Assembly (NCBI GenBank): GCA_047967505.1
Contig: CM106539.1
Length of the DNA: 64,000 bases
Source: Dipteris shenzhenensis
Taxonomy: Eukaryota; Polypodiophyta; Polypodiopsida; Gleicheniales
Direction: 5' to 3' (one strand)
Shown: piece after piece, positions 1-11,575 of the stretch
How the letters are laid out: each line of letters begins with the position of its first letter
Numbering within the stretch: position 1 is the first letter of the stretch
Notes under the pieces: model-generated
Told to the model about the DNA's origin: nothing
The model's input: the letters and a program-made list of their open reading frames with translations, nothing else
Database searches by the model: none
Program-made: the position numbers and the translations under genes

Positions 1-136
1 ACCTGGTCCAATCAAGACCAGATACTGCATGTAACATCTTGATTTGCAAGTGTTTCCACTGAATGCATATTCTTCCTTCAAGGTGATCCTCTTGCTAGAG
101 GACTACAACAAGCTCTTGGTATAATGTAGTGATGCC

Positions 137-1034
137 CTATAGCAATAGATATTGTGTTGATTCCTCCACATCGTCAGCAGCTTGACTCAGTAGTTGAAGT
201 TCCAACTTGGAAATTATTGCCTTTTCATTTTGCAACTCTATGTACTTTTCTTTATACTTACCTAGTGTTGAGGTGTATCCAAGCTTTAGACTATTGAATT
301 GTTGAGCTGCTTTTGGCTGGCATTTGATCATTAAGCACGCGGAGTTGGAGTATCTCTTGTTCTTGAGCATCCAGTTTTACTTTGGCATTCACAAGATTCT
401 CCCTTGATGCTATGCATTCCTTCTCTACTGCTTGAATTTGATGTTTACCTTCCTTTTCGCAACTCATTGTTTATGTCTATTATGGCATGGATCTAATCCT
501 CTTTAAGTAGCAACCTTTTGTTTAAGTGCACCATTTCTTTTGTTATATCATAACAAGTGACTTGCATTTGACTCGATCTCTTCCTTTCTGTTCAAGGGTT
601 CAAACAGCTGTGTGTGCCTTTCTTGGATTAAAACCGTGGCTTGTAAGGCATCCTTCCTATTTTCTGCTAGAGCATTTTGTACAAGGAGCTATTGCTACAT
701 TTACTGTGCCATGCTTTTCTTGAGCTTATAAATTTTAGTCTCGGCACTTTGCAACTTGGTTTGGAGTGATGGGAGCATCTGTCTTTCCATTTCTCTTTCC
801 TGCTCATCTGATGCCATGTTAGTAAATAACTGTGACCATTATTACAACTATTGACTGTGATGCTATATGATCTAGAATGTGCTATTGCCTTGCTTGTATT
901 GGTCATACAATGGACTGCCATGCATCCATGTGGAATTCTAATCTCTTTTCGGAACATCAGTCTATTGTAGGGTGCTACTAGAGACATTTGGGGGTTCTGA
1001 CCCTAGAGCTGTGGAGTCGTCAACATTGTTGACT
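137..1034 (-). pseudogene. Degenerate coiled-coil coding remnant
   Basis: Minus-strand reading gives short open stretches rich in E, K, Q and L. One begins MASDEQEREMERQ (about 820 downward) and another lies at 370-137 with a KYKEKYIELQNEKA heptad-like run. They are broken by stops and frame changes. The composition suggests a coiled coil. The family is not recognised. It lies downstream, on the same strand, of the frame described at 962-4209 and may be its C-terminal part, which is an inference. It resembles in style, but not in sequence, the coiled-coil frame at 7178-7564. Confidence 0.3.
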
Positions 1035-1039
1035 TGTGG

Positions 1040-1366
1040 TGTTGAGAGATATGGTGCCATGAGCACATGTAGAGCAAAGGTATGAGCAAAGGGTAAGCTG
1101 CCACATGGCATGGAGGAGATATCCCACATGTGAGCAAGAAAATGGATGTAAGTACCCTCACCTATAAAAGGGAGGTTCATTTGAAGGAATGATATATCAA
1201 GCACTTTGCACTATCTCAAGATTCTCTTTATGAGTCCAAGCTAATCTATCTTGGAACCTAATTGACTTGAGATACATGTCATGAGCACTCTCTTCATCAT
1301 GTTTTCACACAGGTTTCATCCACCTTAGAGCACTCCATAGATCCTGAGGCACACATGTTTTGTCAT
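1040..1366 (+). repeat. Left LTR of the 1040-3736 element
   Basis: 327-bp LTR bounded by TG and CA. A TATA-like CCTATAAAAGG lies near 1160-1172 and probably marks the U3/R promoter. Confidence 0.9.
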
Positions 1367-1378
1367 GGTATCAGAGCG
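1367..1378 (+). other. Primer-binding site (initiator Met tRNA)
   Basis: TGGTATCAGAGC starts at the base after the left LTR. It is the standard complement of the plant initiator-Met tRNA 3' end, used by many Copia and related elements. Confidence 0.9.
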
Positions 1379-3244
1379 TAGGTCTAGTCTCCTAGATTAG
1401 TTGTAGGTTGCCTTAGGAGCACGTGTTTTGTCATAGGTTAGTTTTAGTTTTAGATTGAGAACAAGTTTCCGTCCCTAGAGAGAGAAATTTTCTGTCCATC
1501 CATTTCATGAGAGATTCATTGTGAGCTTAAGTGTTCCTTATTCTGTGAGAGCAAGAGAGTCCCTTGAGTATTTTCTTTGTGAGGATTCATGTGAGAGAGA
1601 GTGTTCTTCTTCCTTTGTACTTCGAGTGAGAAAGGAAAGATAGGGAGAGTTCTGTGATATTTCTGAGAGGAAATCTTTTCTTTAGAGATTCCTAAGAGAC
1701 AAAGCAATGACTGCTCCCTTGATGTAGACTGTGCCAAAAAGAAGCTCCTGAATGCTCCTGCAGCCACCCAACTCTCCTACTCAGCCCATGCCTCATATCC
1801 AGCAACGAATATAAGTGCTGCAACACCAAGCTCCAACACAGTCCTGCAACACAGAGCTTGCACAAACAACCCATCGACAAAGCCAAGCATTCGATGACTA
1901 TAGCACACGATTCAACGCGAGTAGGTAGGACTGCTTGTTGGCGGACTCATAGGTCATGACCAGGGCTATAGCAAACAAGGCCAACTCATGCAGCAACCGA
2001 ACGATAGACTTCACCGCAACGTAGCCTCAAGTTTGAGCGGATGAGCAGCAGACCTGTGACTCCTTCCAGATCTCGAACACAAAGGTAGCTACAAGCTACT
2101 TGTGGACAGCCAAGCTGCCTAACGATGACAAAGAGAAGCATCACCGAATCAAAATGAAATTACAGAGAAGTTTAAGAGCAACTTGACGGTCGAGGAACCG
2201 CAGTCTGAGTCTAGCTATTTGCAAACATCTAGTGGAATTTCTATGAGTACAGCGCATCGCCAACGAGCAGAAACAGCAGTAAGCTATCAAGCAGGCTCTC
2301 GACCAAACAGCTCCACGAGCTCCAATGAACCCGACCAGCAAGCGACCTCTCCACCGCGATGCTTCAGATTTCCCGGCTCTCCATCGCATTATCGCCTCAG
2401 AGAAGCTGCATATCTATTTTCTCTTTCTTCTCTAAGCTTCCCACTGTGTTGCGCTAGAGAACCTTCGACTCTCATAAGGCTCCTTTCAACGCCATCGCCA
2501 GCCAGCCATTCCGTCGACCTCTCGCCGTCGTCGCAGAAGCTTCAAAGAGCTTCTTTCTTCTTTTTCCAAGGTCTCTACCAAAGTGACACGTGGCAGATAA
2601 GGCTTTAACTGTGGTTAAGGTCAACCTTGCTTAAGTTTATGATTAGGTGCAGTTAATTAGACCATGGTTAAGTTTTCTTTAACTTGGGTTAACTCAGTCT
2701 GGTTAGAAGAGTGCCACATGGCATAGTGCCACCCATGCACAGTCCCTTTGTTAAGCACAGTTTGTAAGCAGCATGTGAATCCCTGTGCCACATCATCAAG
2801 GCCCCCTCTTCTTCACAAAAGCTTCAACAAAGCGTAACTTTCAATCCAAGAAGAATTTGGACACGCTCCAAAAAGGAAAAGTGATCGTCTTTTCGAGCTC
2901 TATGCGCCTGTCATGTCAGAATCATTGTATGCAATTAGACACTGCCAATATTGAAAGAAATCAATTGGTAAGACCTTTGCAACCATTGGAAAAAGCAAAG
3001 CATGAATGCAAACATCAATGTAAAAAGCAAGCCGAAAGCACAAGTGCATGAGATGACCATAGCAGAAAGCATGGCATCCACACATAAAGCATCAAGGCAC
3101 ATGGAAGCAGCATGCATGAAGCTACACCAAGCAAAGAAGCAAACGTATCGTCATCAAGCCATGAGCCAAAAGGTGACATAAATGGAATGTATTGAAAAGC
3201 AAAAACCTTGCCAACCTTGCCTATTATGTTTTGTAATCAAACCT

Positions 3245-3410
3245 GACCACCTGAGAAGTAGCTATGAAAGCACCCAGGGGAGGTATTGACATGTAAAAGC
3301 CACACTTGACCACCTTAAGTAGCAATGTATGCACTAAGGGGAGGTGATGGATTTGTAACTCACATTTGACCACCTTGCAGTAGCCAAAGGATCATGGCAC
3401 CAAGGGGAGG
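3245..3410 (+). repeat. Three tandem units, each with a polypurine tract
   Basis: Units begin GACCACC at 3245, 3308 and 3368 (spacing 63 and 60 bp) and each carries an AGGGGAGGT purine tract. Only the third tract lies against an LTR start. The first two are followed by sequences that faintly resemble the LTR start (ATTGAC, GATGGA). This looks like a multiplied plus-strand primer module. Confidence 0.75.
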
Positions 3411-3736
3411 TGTTGAGAGATATGGTGCCATGAGCACATGTAGAGCAAAGGTATGAGCAAAGGGTAAGCTGCCACATGGCATGGAGGAGATATCCCACAT
3501 GTGAGCAAGAAAATGGATGTAAGTACCCTCACCTATAAAAGGGAGGTTCATTTGAAGGAATGATATATCAAGCACTTTGCACTATCTCAAGATTCTCTTT
3601 ATGAGTCCAAGCTAATCTATCTTGGAACCTAATTGACTTGAGATACATGTCATGAGCACTCTCTTCATCATGTTTCCACACAGGTTTCATCCACCTTAGA
3701 GCGCTCCATAGATCTTGAGGCACACATGTTTTGTCA
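3411..3736 (+). repeat. Right LTR of the 1040-3736 element
   Basis: 326-bp copy of the left LTR, about 99% identical, preceded by the purine tract CAAGGGGAGG and followed by the TGTGG target duplication. Confidence 0.9.
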
Positions 3737-4663
3737 TGTGGTTCATGAAGAAGCATGGTATTTGGCTCTCTTGTAAAGTCATTGGGTGGCATGGTCTCCT
3801 CATGGATTTCTTCCCTTGAGTCCTTTTGTTGCGGTAGCAATATTGAGCTGAGTTGTAGGATTCTTTGGCAGAGTTCCACATTGTCATTCTCTGGAACTTG
3901 TTCGGATTGTCATCCATTCATGTCATCCACATTGGGAGTAGGTGGAGGCTCTAATTCCCATTCCGGTGATAATATTAATTTTTCAAAGTCTTCTATATCT
4001 TGTGTTGAGAGGGGTGAAGAGGCTTCCTCTTGTTGTATTGCAAACCCAATTATAATGGCCAATAGATGGGCAACGTAGCTTTTGCCATTATGTGTATTGG
4101 ATAATTGATTAGCAGCAGCAAGGATATGTGTTGAGCCCAATCTTGTAGCTTTTCCTTGGCCAAGGAGTGTGTAATAGTTTTTATTGACATGTAATTTGTT
4201 CTCACTCATGTATGATTGAAAATGTCAGCCAGAGACTTTGCTGCCTCTTTGCAAATGGGATCCAAAATCATATCATGGCGTATCCCCCCGCTTTGTGACT
4301 TTGTGTTAGGTGGGAGTAAATCCTGAATCTCAAAGAATCTTGCATCCAAATGTTTATTTGGATAGTCTACTTGTGCTTTTGGGAATGAGAAAGCTTCCTA
4401 CATTGTGGATATACTGAGGTAGATCTATAAGGAATTTTCATTATACGGTACCATTAGGGGAGAATTGGGGTCTCCAAAGGGCCCCCAATTAGTGTTTCCT
4501 AATTTAAAGGAATTAGTGAGGTATTTGAGGTGTACCAATGGGAGTGCTCCTTTTTGTGGGGCAATGCCATGTTGAGGTGGAGGGTGGGTAGACCTGTAAA
4601 CAGCCCCTATTAGCTACTCCTCTTACACCGAGGACCACTCAAACCATCCCCCCCCCTCAACCC

Positions 4664-5224
4664 ATGCTTGACCCTTCTACCATATGCACCTCCCCCAAAC
4701 AAACCTACAAGTCATTCAAGAGGCAGTGGGCCCTTCTGGGTGAATTTTTTCCCTCTCTCGGCTTGTTACAGATCTGCCCCCTCCTCTTCTTCGGTCCAGC
4801 TCCATTCTCCCTCCATTTTTCAAATGTGGGAACTCATTTGGCATCTTCTCTACCCCCTCTTGCTTTGGTCCACTGTGTTTCTACCTCTCCAGCACCTCCT
4901 GTAGTAGCTGCTCATTGTCTCTCCATTCCTAGCTATAGCACCTCCTATAGGAGCAGCTGCTCATCCCCCTCTGCTCTTTCTCCCTCCATTCCTAGCTACA
5001 GTACCTCCTGTAGTGGCTGCTCATCCCCCTCTGCTCTTTCTCCCTCCATTTCTAGCTACAACACCTCCTGGAGCAGTTGCTCATCCCCCTCTGCTCTTTC
5101 TCCCTCCATTCCTAGCTACATCACCTCTTGGAGCTTCTCTCAACCTTCAGTTGCACCCTCTATACCTTCTCCCTCTCTCTCCCTCTATCGGAGCTGCTCT
5201 CTCCCTCCAAGCTGCACTTTCTAG
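4664..5224 (+). repeat. 60-bp tandem repeat within a Ser/Pro-rich open frame
   Basis: From about 4918 to 5140 there are roughly 3.7 copies of an exact 60-bp period (CTGCTCATCCCCCTCTGCTC core). Because 60 is a multiple of three, the surrounding plus-strand frame (186 codons) stays open and encodes a 20-residue repeat (SSPSALSPSIPSY). The composition is Ser/Pro-rich low complexity. No domain or homologue was recognised, so treating it as a minisatellite rather than a gene is safer. Confidence 0.55.
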
Positions 5225-5579
5225 TCCACTATTACTGTTGTGACCTCTGTACAAGCATGGTGAGGAGACCATACATGTATTCTATGTATCACAGGAGCAA
5301 AAATGCACTGGGTGAATGGGTGCCTTGCACCTACAGCTTGAATGATTGGATAGTCATGAGAGGATCTGCCAAGGGTCCACATAAGCTTCCCAAGAGCAAA
5401 AGAGGTGATCTTTTGCATGAATGGAAGGGCCGCATCATGAAGTTCAAGCTTGGGAAGATTCATGTCAATGTCAAGTTTTTCCCAAAAATTTTAAAATTCT
5501 TTTTATTTTTTATATTTAGAACATTTGGGTATATATAGGTTATAAAGTTACTTTAGTTTCAAAGTTTCACTATCATAGC

Positions 5580-6172
5580 CATAGTTCTCCTAGCTACCAA
5601 ACTACCATGGATTCTCCTAGGTCTGCCTTCCACGATTTCATCTCCCGTACTCCATTAATTGATAGAGAGGAGGAGTTATTTCCAATCTTTGATAAGAGCA
5701 TAGATGTCCTAGGCACCTACTTGGGAGCCCGAGACGATTTGAAGACCTCATCAAGTACATGCAAGACCACATCGCGAGTTTTGCATATCAACTTGATGAG
5801 TCTACAAAAAGATGGGTCCCAATTGATTATTTGAAGTACTTGTTCAATCAAGAATCCAGATTCGTGAAGCGTTTAGATCGCTTTCGAACCCAGCTCACAC
5901 CCCTAGGGTTTAGGGAGGTGGACATTGATGACCTCCTAGCATGTGGAGTCATCGAAAACATAGGAAATAGGTTCCTATCCTGGGAAATGACCTTTATTTT
6001 CCTTCTCTAGGAGGGACAAATGGAAGAGGAGGCCTTGACCTCAAGCCCTCACCCTACCCCTGCCCTTTCCAATCCTCTTATTTTTGTAGATGAGCCCAAC
6101 ATCTACAATGAAGAGCCCATAGATGAAGAAGCTGAGGAGCGGGAACCTTGCTCAACTTCCTCATCCCCTTGA
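5580..6172 (+). pseudogene. Unidentified plus-strand coding remnant with one frameshift
   Basis: An ATG at 5607 opens MDSPRSAFHDFISRTPLID. Near 5750 the protein-like sequence moves to another frame (YMQDHIASFAYQLDES, then VPIDYLKYLFNQESRFVKRL) and runs to about 6008. An acidic tail frame (EEPIDEEAEEREP) follows to 6172. The composition looks like real protein over about 180 codons, but no family was recognised. The frame change indicates a pseudogene, or less likely an intron that I could not define. Confidence 0.35.
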
Positions 6173-6244
6173 GCAAAACGCAAGGCGTTGTTCATAATAC
6201 AAATGCTCACCCTCTCTAGCTTGTGCTCTTTTACCAACTGAGCT

Positions 6245-7564
6245 TCATCCATTTTTTATAACAAATACTAGCTTGCCATCTGTACAATGAAAGAGAAATA
6301 CAGTAAGGATATAGAAATGAGAAGAAATAAAGTTGAATGCGAAGAGGAAATTTCTCTTACCTTCTTCTCTCATCCCATAGAATTTGACCATGGCTCTCTG
6401 CAAATTCTCTACATCCACATAAACATTATTGAAAGCATTCATCTCAAACGTTTGGATGCCAGATTTCTTTTTACTCTTCCAAGTCATTGTGCCACTTACA
6501 CAATGGTATCCTCCAAGCTTTTCTCTAGCACATTGGTTTGTTTCTTGATGTGCAAGCCTTACAAACCACAGTGTTGGCAATGGCATTGTAGATATCTTCT
6601 ACTTTTCCTCCATAGCAAACTTGAAAAATTCAAAAACAGAGTTGTAAGCTTCACGACTTACACAAGCAGCATCACAAGCTCCAAGCACCTCCTTTGCTTG
6701 CACGAGGCCCTTGAAATCCTTCATTACCTCTCTAGCAACTTGTTCACGTAGCCCTTTTTGTCTAGGGTCCTTCAACACTTCCATGACATCACTTGGCTTT
6801 ATTAAACTTCTTAGAACATATGAAGGATCACTATCATCCATTTCCATTGTTCCCATCACATCCTCCATGAAATTCCTAAAGTAGAGTACAAATGAGTCTT
6901 AGTGGAAACAATGCAACGCCACAAATATTTTGGAGTAAGAAATTTCTTTGAAAATTTGGGGAACTAACCTTGTAGCCTATATTCTCCTCTTTCAGGCACC
7001 ACTATTGGTTGACAATGCATCCATAGATTACAATTGTCTTTTCCTTTCCTTCAATCCCAAAGGTGTTCCTTTTAACTTTTGTACTCGTTCTATCGACTTC
7101 TCTCGTTCCTTCTCCACAGCATGTTGAACTTGACCATAGATAGACATTTCCAAATCTTGTTTGCTTTTAGTGAGCTTCTAGATTGAGTCTTCCAATTCAT
7201 GTCGCTCCAAGTCCAGTGCATGTGCTTTGTCACTAAGTTCTTTGTTTTGCAATTGGAGATCTTGCATACTATTATTCATTGCCACAATAGTAAAATTTCC
7301 CAAATGTGCAAGTTCTTCTGCTTGGGCTCTCTGCACCTCGCTTGCTTGCATAGCCAATGTTTGAGAATGGTTCAATCGATTGCAATAACCGAGCAATCTA
7401 GCATGTCCCTTGCCAACAAATCGAACAACATCATGCACTGTATGAAAAGGAGGAATCTTTTGGGTGGCAGGGTCTAAAGGATACAAGTTTCCATCCACCC
7501 AAAGGTCAAGATGCTTCTTCCCTTTGCAATCGAAGACTGTGGAGCACACTTTGAGGAGTTCCAC
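6245..7564 (-). pseudogene. Unidentified minus-strand multi-exon-like remnant with coiled coil
   Basis: Three protein-like blocks read on the minus strand. Block 7564-7178 (MELLKVCSTVFDCKGKK..., ending in a heptad-rich LQLQNKELSDKAHALDLE). Block 6868-6599 (DDSDPSYVLRSLIKPSDVM...). Block about 6586-6365 ending FYGMREEG next to a good donor (GAAG|GTAAGA at about 6360). This suggests a spliced gene or a retained transposon gene. No domain was recognised. Stops between the blocks mean it is either broken or has introns I cannot place securely. Confidence 0.35.
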
Positions 7565-7689
7565 TATATCCCAAACAACGTGTGCTTACATATTCAGCCT
7601 CCAGTTATAGGTTCACATGGTACTTGTTGGATATGTCCTCGAATGGTGCCATGAGTACTCAAAGAGAGGTATCAATGATGCAGGCTAAA

Positions 7690-7975
7690 ATGTAGGGGAG
7701 GGCTGGCAAAGATGGAGTAGTGAGAGGGAGAGAGTAGCAAGGAAGAGGGAGGAGGAGAAGCAAATGAGGGCAAGAGGAAGAGGAGGAGAGTAGGGTGACA
7801 GGTGTAGAAGGGAGGGAAGGAGCTGTTGCAGTTGGCAGGAGGAGGGGAGAGATGCTACAAGAGGGAGGAGGAGGGGAGAGATTCTGTAGGAGGGAGGAGT
7901 AGAGGAGAGGGAGCCTGGGCGGCTGGAGAAGGAGGGGAGAGGAAGGAGGGAGGAGGAGCCAAAAGGAGGAGATAT
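7690..7975 (+). repeat. Purine-rich (GGA/GAG) low-complexity tract
   Basis: About 290 bp almost free of pyrimidines on the plus strand, with repeated GGAGGAGG, GGGAGAG and AGAGGGAG. There is no credible coding content; the minus-strand frame across it is a composition artefact. Confidence 0.8.
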
Positions 7976-8812
7976 GATGTCATGAATTGACAAATGTATC
8001 ATGTCATAGAAGGTGTTAGTAAGAAGGATTGTAGCTTCTCAAAAAGACTTCCTAGACCCTTTGACTGCAAGAAGTTGTATGCATCGGCTGACATGGTGAA
8101 CATTGAGACTCATGGCCATACAAATGTATTGTTCCACCTCTTCTTGCATAGTCAATTGCTCTGCCTTTATTCCTCCTAACTCTAGGGTCCTCAGGTTCTA
8201 TGGCATATCTCTTTGGCATGTTGTATTTATTTTCTCATCACTATCAATGTCCAAAGCCACTAGCCATGATCGTTTTGGTGTTGACCTCTAGGTTGGTGAT
8301 CTTGGATCATGTCCTTCTTCAGATTGGTGATTTGGGGAGGGCTGTTGAGGTTGAGGTTTGGGCAGTTTGGCATTGTGCTACTTTGTTGATGGTATTGTAG
8401 GCCTTTTTCCCATCTTAATGAAGTGTCTTCACTTTGGTAGTTCACACATGAATCAGGTCCTAGTTTGATAGTGCCAATATAGTGCCATGTGCTGAGAGTG
8501 CCTATTTCTTTTGTGAGTGGCTGATGCATTTTACTCTTTTTGTGATGAGGGTGCTGTGTGTGTGGACCAAAGCAAGTATCTCTTGGGGCTTTTATTTGTG
8601 TAATTTATTTATGGTGCTCAAAACATGTGGGTATGCTATGCATGACTAGTGAGGCAGGCGTTCCTCCTATATGCTTAATTTGCTAGGGAAATCATAGGGC
8701 AGCTAGGACTCAGTCATCACCTCTAAGCCCTAGGTTGAAATCGGTTGAAGCTACCTATATGTGCAAAGATGTACATATGCTAGTGAGTGCTCGTGATACA
8801 ATCTAATCCTTA

Positions 8813-10110
8813 CTATGGAATACTTGGGGGCCCTAATTCTTCATTATTATCGGGGATGGCTTGCATGTTGATGAAGTAGTGCTTCCGTTGGTTCCCATTT
8901 ATTGTTGTTGTAAATTGGACTCCATCCAGGGTTTCTAGCAGTACATTTCCAATGGGATTCATCTTTTTGACTCTATAAGGTCCTTGACCTAGATATTTGA
9001 GTTTGCCCTTGTGGACTTTGGCATTATATAGTAGAACTAGGTCACCTTTCTTGATGTCTTTGGCTTTAATATTTCTATCAAACCATGCCTTCCTTCTGCA
9101 TTTTTCTATTGTCATGTCATTGTAGGCAACTAACCTGGCCTCTATATGTTTCTCTAATTGATAGAGTCTTTCTTATAGGGATGCATGATCTCCCATGTGT
9201 TCCTGTAGTATTGCTACGCGTAGGCTTGGTATAACAAATTCTAGTGGGATTTTTCTATTGTCATGTCATTGTAGGCAACTAACCTGGCCTCTATATGTTT
9301 CTCTAATTGATAGAGTCTTTCTTATAGGGATGCATGATCTCCCATGTGTTCCTGTAGTATTGCTACGCGTAGGCTTGGTATAACAAATTCTAGTGGGACC
9401 ACAGCTTCAAAGCTGTACACCAATTGAAAAGGTGTATTCCTTGTATTGACCTTGAGTGTGGTTCGGTATGCCCATAAGGTTGCATTTAGTTTCTTTGTCC
9501 AATCAAAACACTTTGGTTCTACTGCTTTGGTGAGGGCAATGCATAATATTTTGGTGGTGGATTCGGCTTGTCCATTTCCTTGGGGCTAGTAGGGTGTGCT
9601 TTTTCTATGGATCACCATAAAGCTAGACAAGAGTTCTTGGATAACCTCATTGATAATATGTGTGCCTCTGTCTAACACAACTTGAATGGGATGTGCAAAT
9701 CGGGTGATCAAATTCTCATATAAGAAACTTGCTATGCTTTTGGCATCTACCTTTTTGATTGCTTTAGCTTTAGCCCATTTGGTAAAGTAATCAATGGTGG
9801 CCACAATGATGTAGCATGCTTGTGTTCCCTTTGCTGCTCAATGCAAGGGACCCACAAAATCAATTCCCCATTTTTCAAATGGTTTTTGTGCAACAATTTT
9901 TGTTAAGGGATTGAAGTCATTGTATTGTCGTCTAGTAGTCCATTGGCATACATCATAGCTTTTAACATATTCATAGGCATCTGCCCAAAGTGTTGGCCAC
10001 CAGTAGCCTCTGAGGAGGACTTTTCTTGTTGTTGCTTCCCCTTAGAAGTGCCCTCTTGCAATTCCTTCATGGACTTCATTGAGGATTGGCGCTGTCATAC
10101 ACAAATTTTC
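8813..10110 (-). pseudogene. Gypsy (Ty3-type) integrase remnant
   Basis: Read from 10110 downward, the order is: an H2C2-like start with GYWWPTLW and CQWTTRRQYND, then KWGIDFVGPLH at the start of the catalytic core, then IDYFTKWAKAKAIKK, then DRGTHIINEVIQELL around the second catalytic Asp (9804-9586). The C-terminal domain follows at 9115-8813 (IKKGDLVLLYNAKVHKGKL, KYLGQGPYRVKK). Stops and frame breaks occur between blocks, and a 149-bp tandem duplication lies between core and tail. RNase H and reverse transcriptase were not seen upstream. Confidence 0.85.
9101..9398 (+). repeat. Exact 149-bp tandem duplication
   Basis: 9101-9249 and 9250-9398 are two adjacent copies that appear identical by eye. 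They lie inside the integrase remnant. 149 is not divisible by three, so the duplication shifts the frame. The lack of divergence means it is recent, or an assembly artefact. Confidence 0.9.
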
Positions 10111-10640
10111 AACTCTTATATCAACACTAATACTAATTAAAACCAAACACATTTTTTTACCATTAATACTAATACTAGTACTAATTAAAACCAAATACGT
10201 TTTTTACTATTAATTAATGCTCACAAATAGTTTTAAAAAATTAGGGCAAATTGTGGCTAAAATAGCCTCAACTTGGCCTAAAATGTGTGTGTGTGTGTAT
10301 GTGTGCACAGTGCATGCACATGCATGGGTGTTTGTGTGTTTAGGTATAATGATCATAGTTGCATCCCAAACCACAAGAGTCTAAGAGATTTCCACTCAGA
10401 TGATTGGGGGGGGGGCGAGAGGGAGTGGGTTCTTTGTATGTAAAACCTACATACTGTGTGTGCATTCAAGGCCATATTTTGAAATCCCTTATCTATGAAT
10501 GTTGTATGATTTAAACACACCCTTTTTCTATACAAATCTATAGCTTTTTTTCAAATGCTTTTTATTATACCAAAAATTTTTTTTAATATATGTTTTTTAA
10601 ATGTCCTTGTGTTGAACTCATGTGATATCACATAATTTAT

Positions 10641-11575
10641 TGGCTAACCCCTGAGGGTCTCCATTACAAAAGAGATCATGTCTTATTCTTGGATAAATTA
10701 CCTATGAAAAAGAACATACATCAAACAAAATGCACCAACTGAGAAGATAAAAAGTAATAAAGTTACTTACAAAATATGTTGGATCCACCTTTATGGAGCA
10801 CCAATTCTCCAAGTAAGAGCACAACAATGAGGCTATACGTCAACTTTGGGAAGGAGAAAAAGTACAAAATTGATTTTGTAAGACTGGTTTCCTATAAAAA
10901 AGAATAAACATTAAAAAAAAGCACCAATTGACAAGATAAAAAATGATAAAGATACAAAATCACCAAGCTGGCCTACATTAAATGAAAATATACGCTCAAA
11001 TTTTGATTGATTGATTGAACGCAAGGGAGTGTGCCAGGTTAGAATCAATTTAAGAATGTAATGATGATTTGAACTACAGCCACGATGACAACCACTGGGC
11101 TTGCATCATGCACCACCAGACTTGCATGTAGAGTAAGTAGAATGAGCAATTAATTACTAGTCATTGAGACCTAATTTGGGGGCCCAATCATTGGGAATGA
11201 ATCCACCTAGTTGGCCTACATTGGATGCAAGTTTATAGCTTGAATTCTGATTGATTGAAGGCAACTCGTGATTCTTTGAGAATGGCGCCAGGCTGGCATG
11301 CGTGATAAATTTGGCTCAAAATTATGGCCCAACCATGGAAATGATGCAAAGTCATGCATGATTAATTTGAAAATGATGCCTTTGTGTGAAGGCATGCATG
11401 ATTAATTTGGCTCAAATTATGATTGATTGAAGGAAGATCATGATTATTTGGATGCATGCATAAAAGAGAAATTGAGCATACTGAATTTCATTGATTGAAG
11501 ACCAATCATGATTATTTGGACATGCCAATTGGTCAAATAGCAAGTATTCAACTAGGAATTATGGGGTTGGTAATA
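10641..11575 (-). repeat. Left copy of a dispersed ~1-kb repeat (inverted partner at 57799-58871)
   Basis: The reverse complement matches 57799-58871 from TGGCTAACCCC to GGGGTTGGTAATA, with scattered substitutions. This copy lacks about 125 bp present near 57904-58027 in the other. Read on the minus strand it contains two intron-like segments. One is near 10886-10965, where the donor has lost four bases relative to the partner. The other is near 10690-10770. Confidence 0.8.

Larger units (their letters stand above)
1040..3736 (+). mobile_element. Pol-less LTR retrotransposon (TRIM/LARD-like), near intact
   Basis: Two terminal direct repeats (1040-1366 and 3411-3736) start TGTTGAG and end GTCA. 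They differ by about three substitutions and one single-base indel. They are flanked by perfect 5-bp target duplications TGTGG (1035-1039 and 3737-3741). A primer-binding site complementary to initiator-Met tRNA follows the left LTR directly, and a purine tract abuts the right LTR. The 2.0-kb interior has no gag or pol frame, so mobility must have depended on another element's proteins. The near-identical LTRs indicate recent insertion. The primer type and 5-bp duplication fit a Copia-like parent, which is an inference. Confidence 0.9.
962..4209 (-). pseudogene. Unknown reading frame split by an LTR element insertion
   Basis: An ATG at 4209 opens a frame (MSENKLHVNKNYY...) that runs to a single TGA at 3910-3912. 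It then continues in the same frame to the LTR-element junction at 3737. If the element (1040-3736) and one copy of its 5-bp target duplication are removed, the frame passes uninterrupted (HEP|QVNNVDDS) into the left flank and ends at 962. The empty site was therefore coding, or very recently so. Upstream, 4210-4400 also reads as protein-like sequence in a second frame, which suggests a frameshift or an exon boundary. No known domain was recognised. It could be a host gene relic or an unclassified transposon protein. Confidence 0.45.

Noticed and set aside
4918-5140. CRISPR-like array
   Set aside because: The repeats are contiguous 60-bp units without distinct spacers, and the genome is plant.
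5221-5538. Coding frame with KSKRGDLLHEWKGRIMKFKL
   Set aside because: Frames are open on both strands over the same bases with equal plausibility and no domain; left unannotated.
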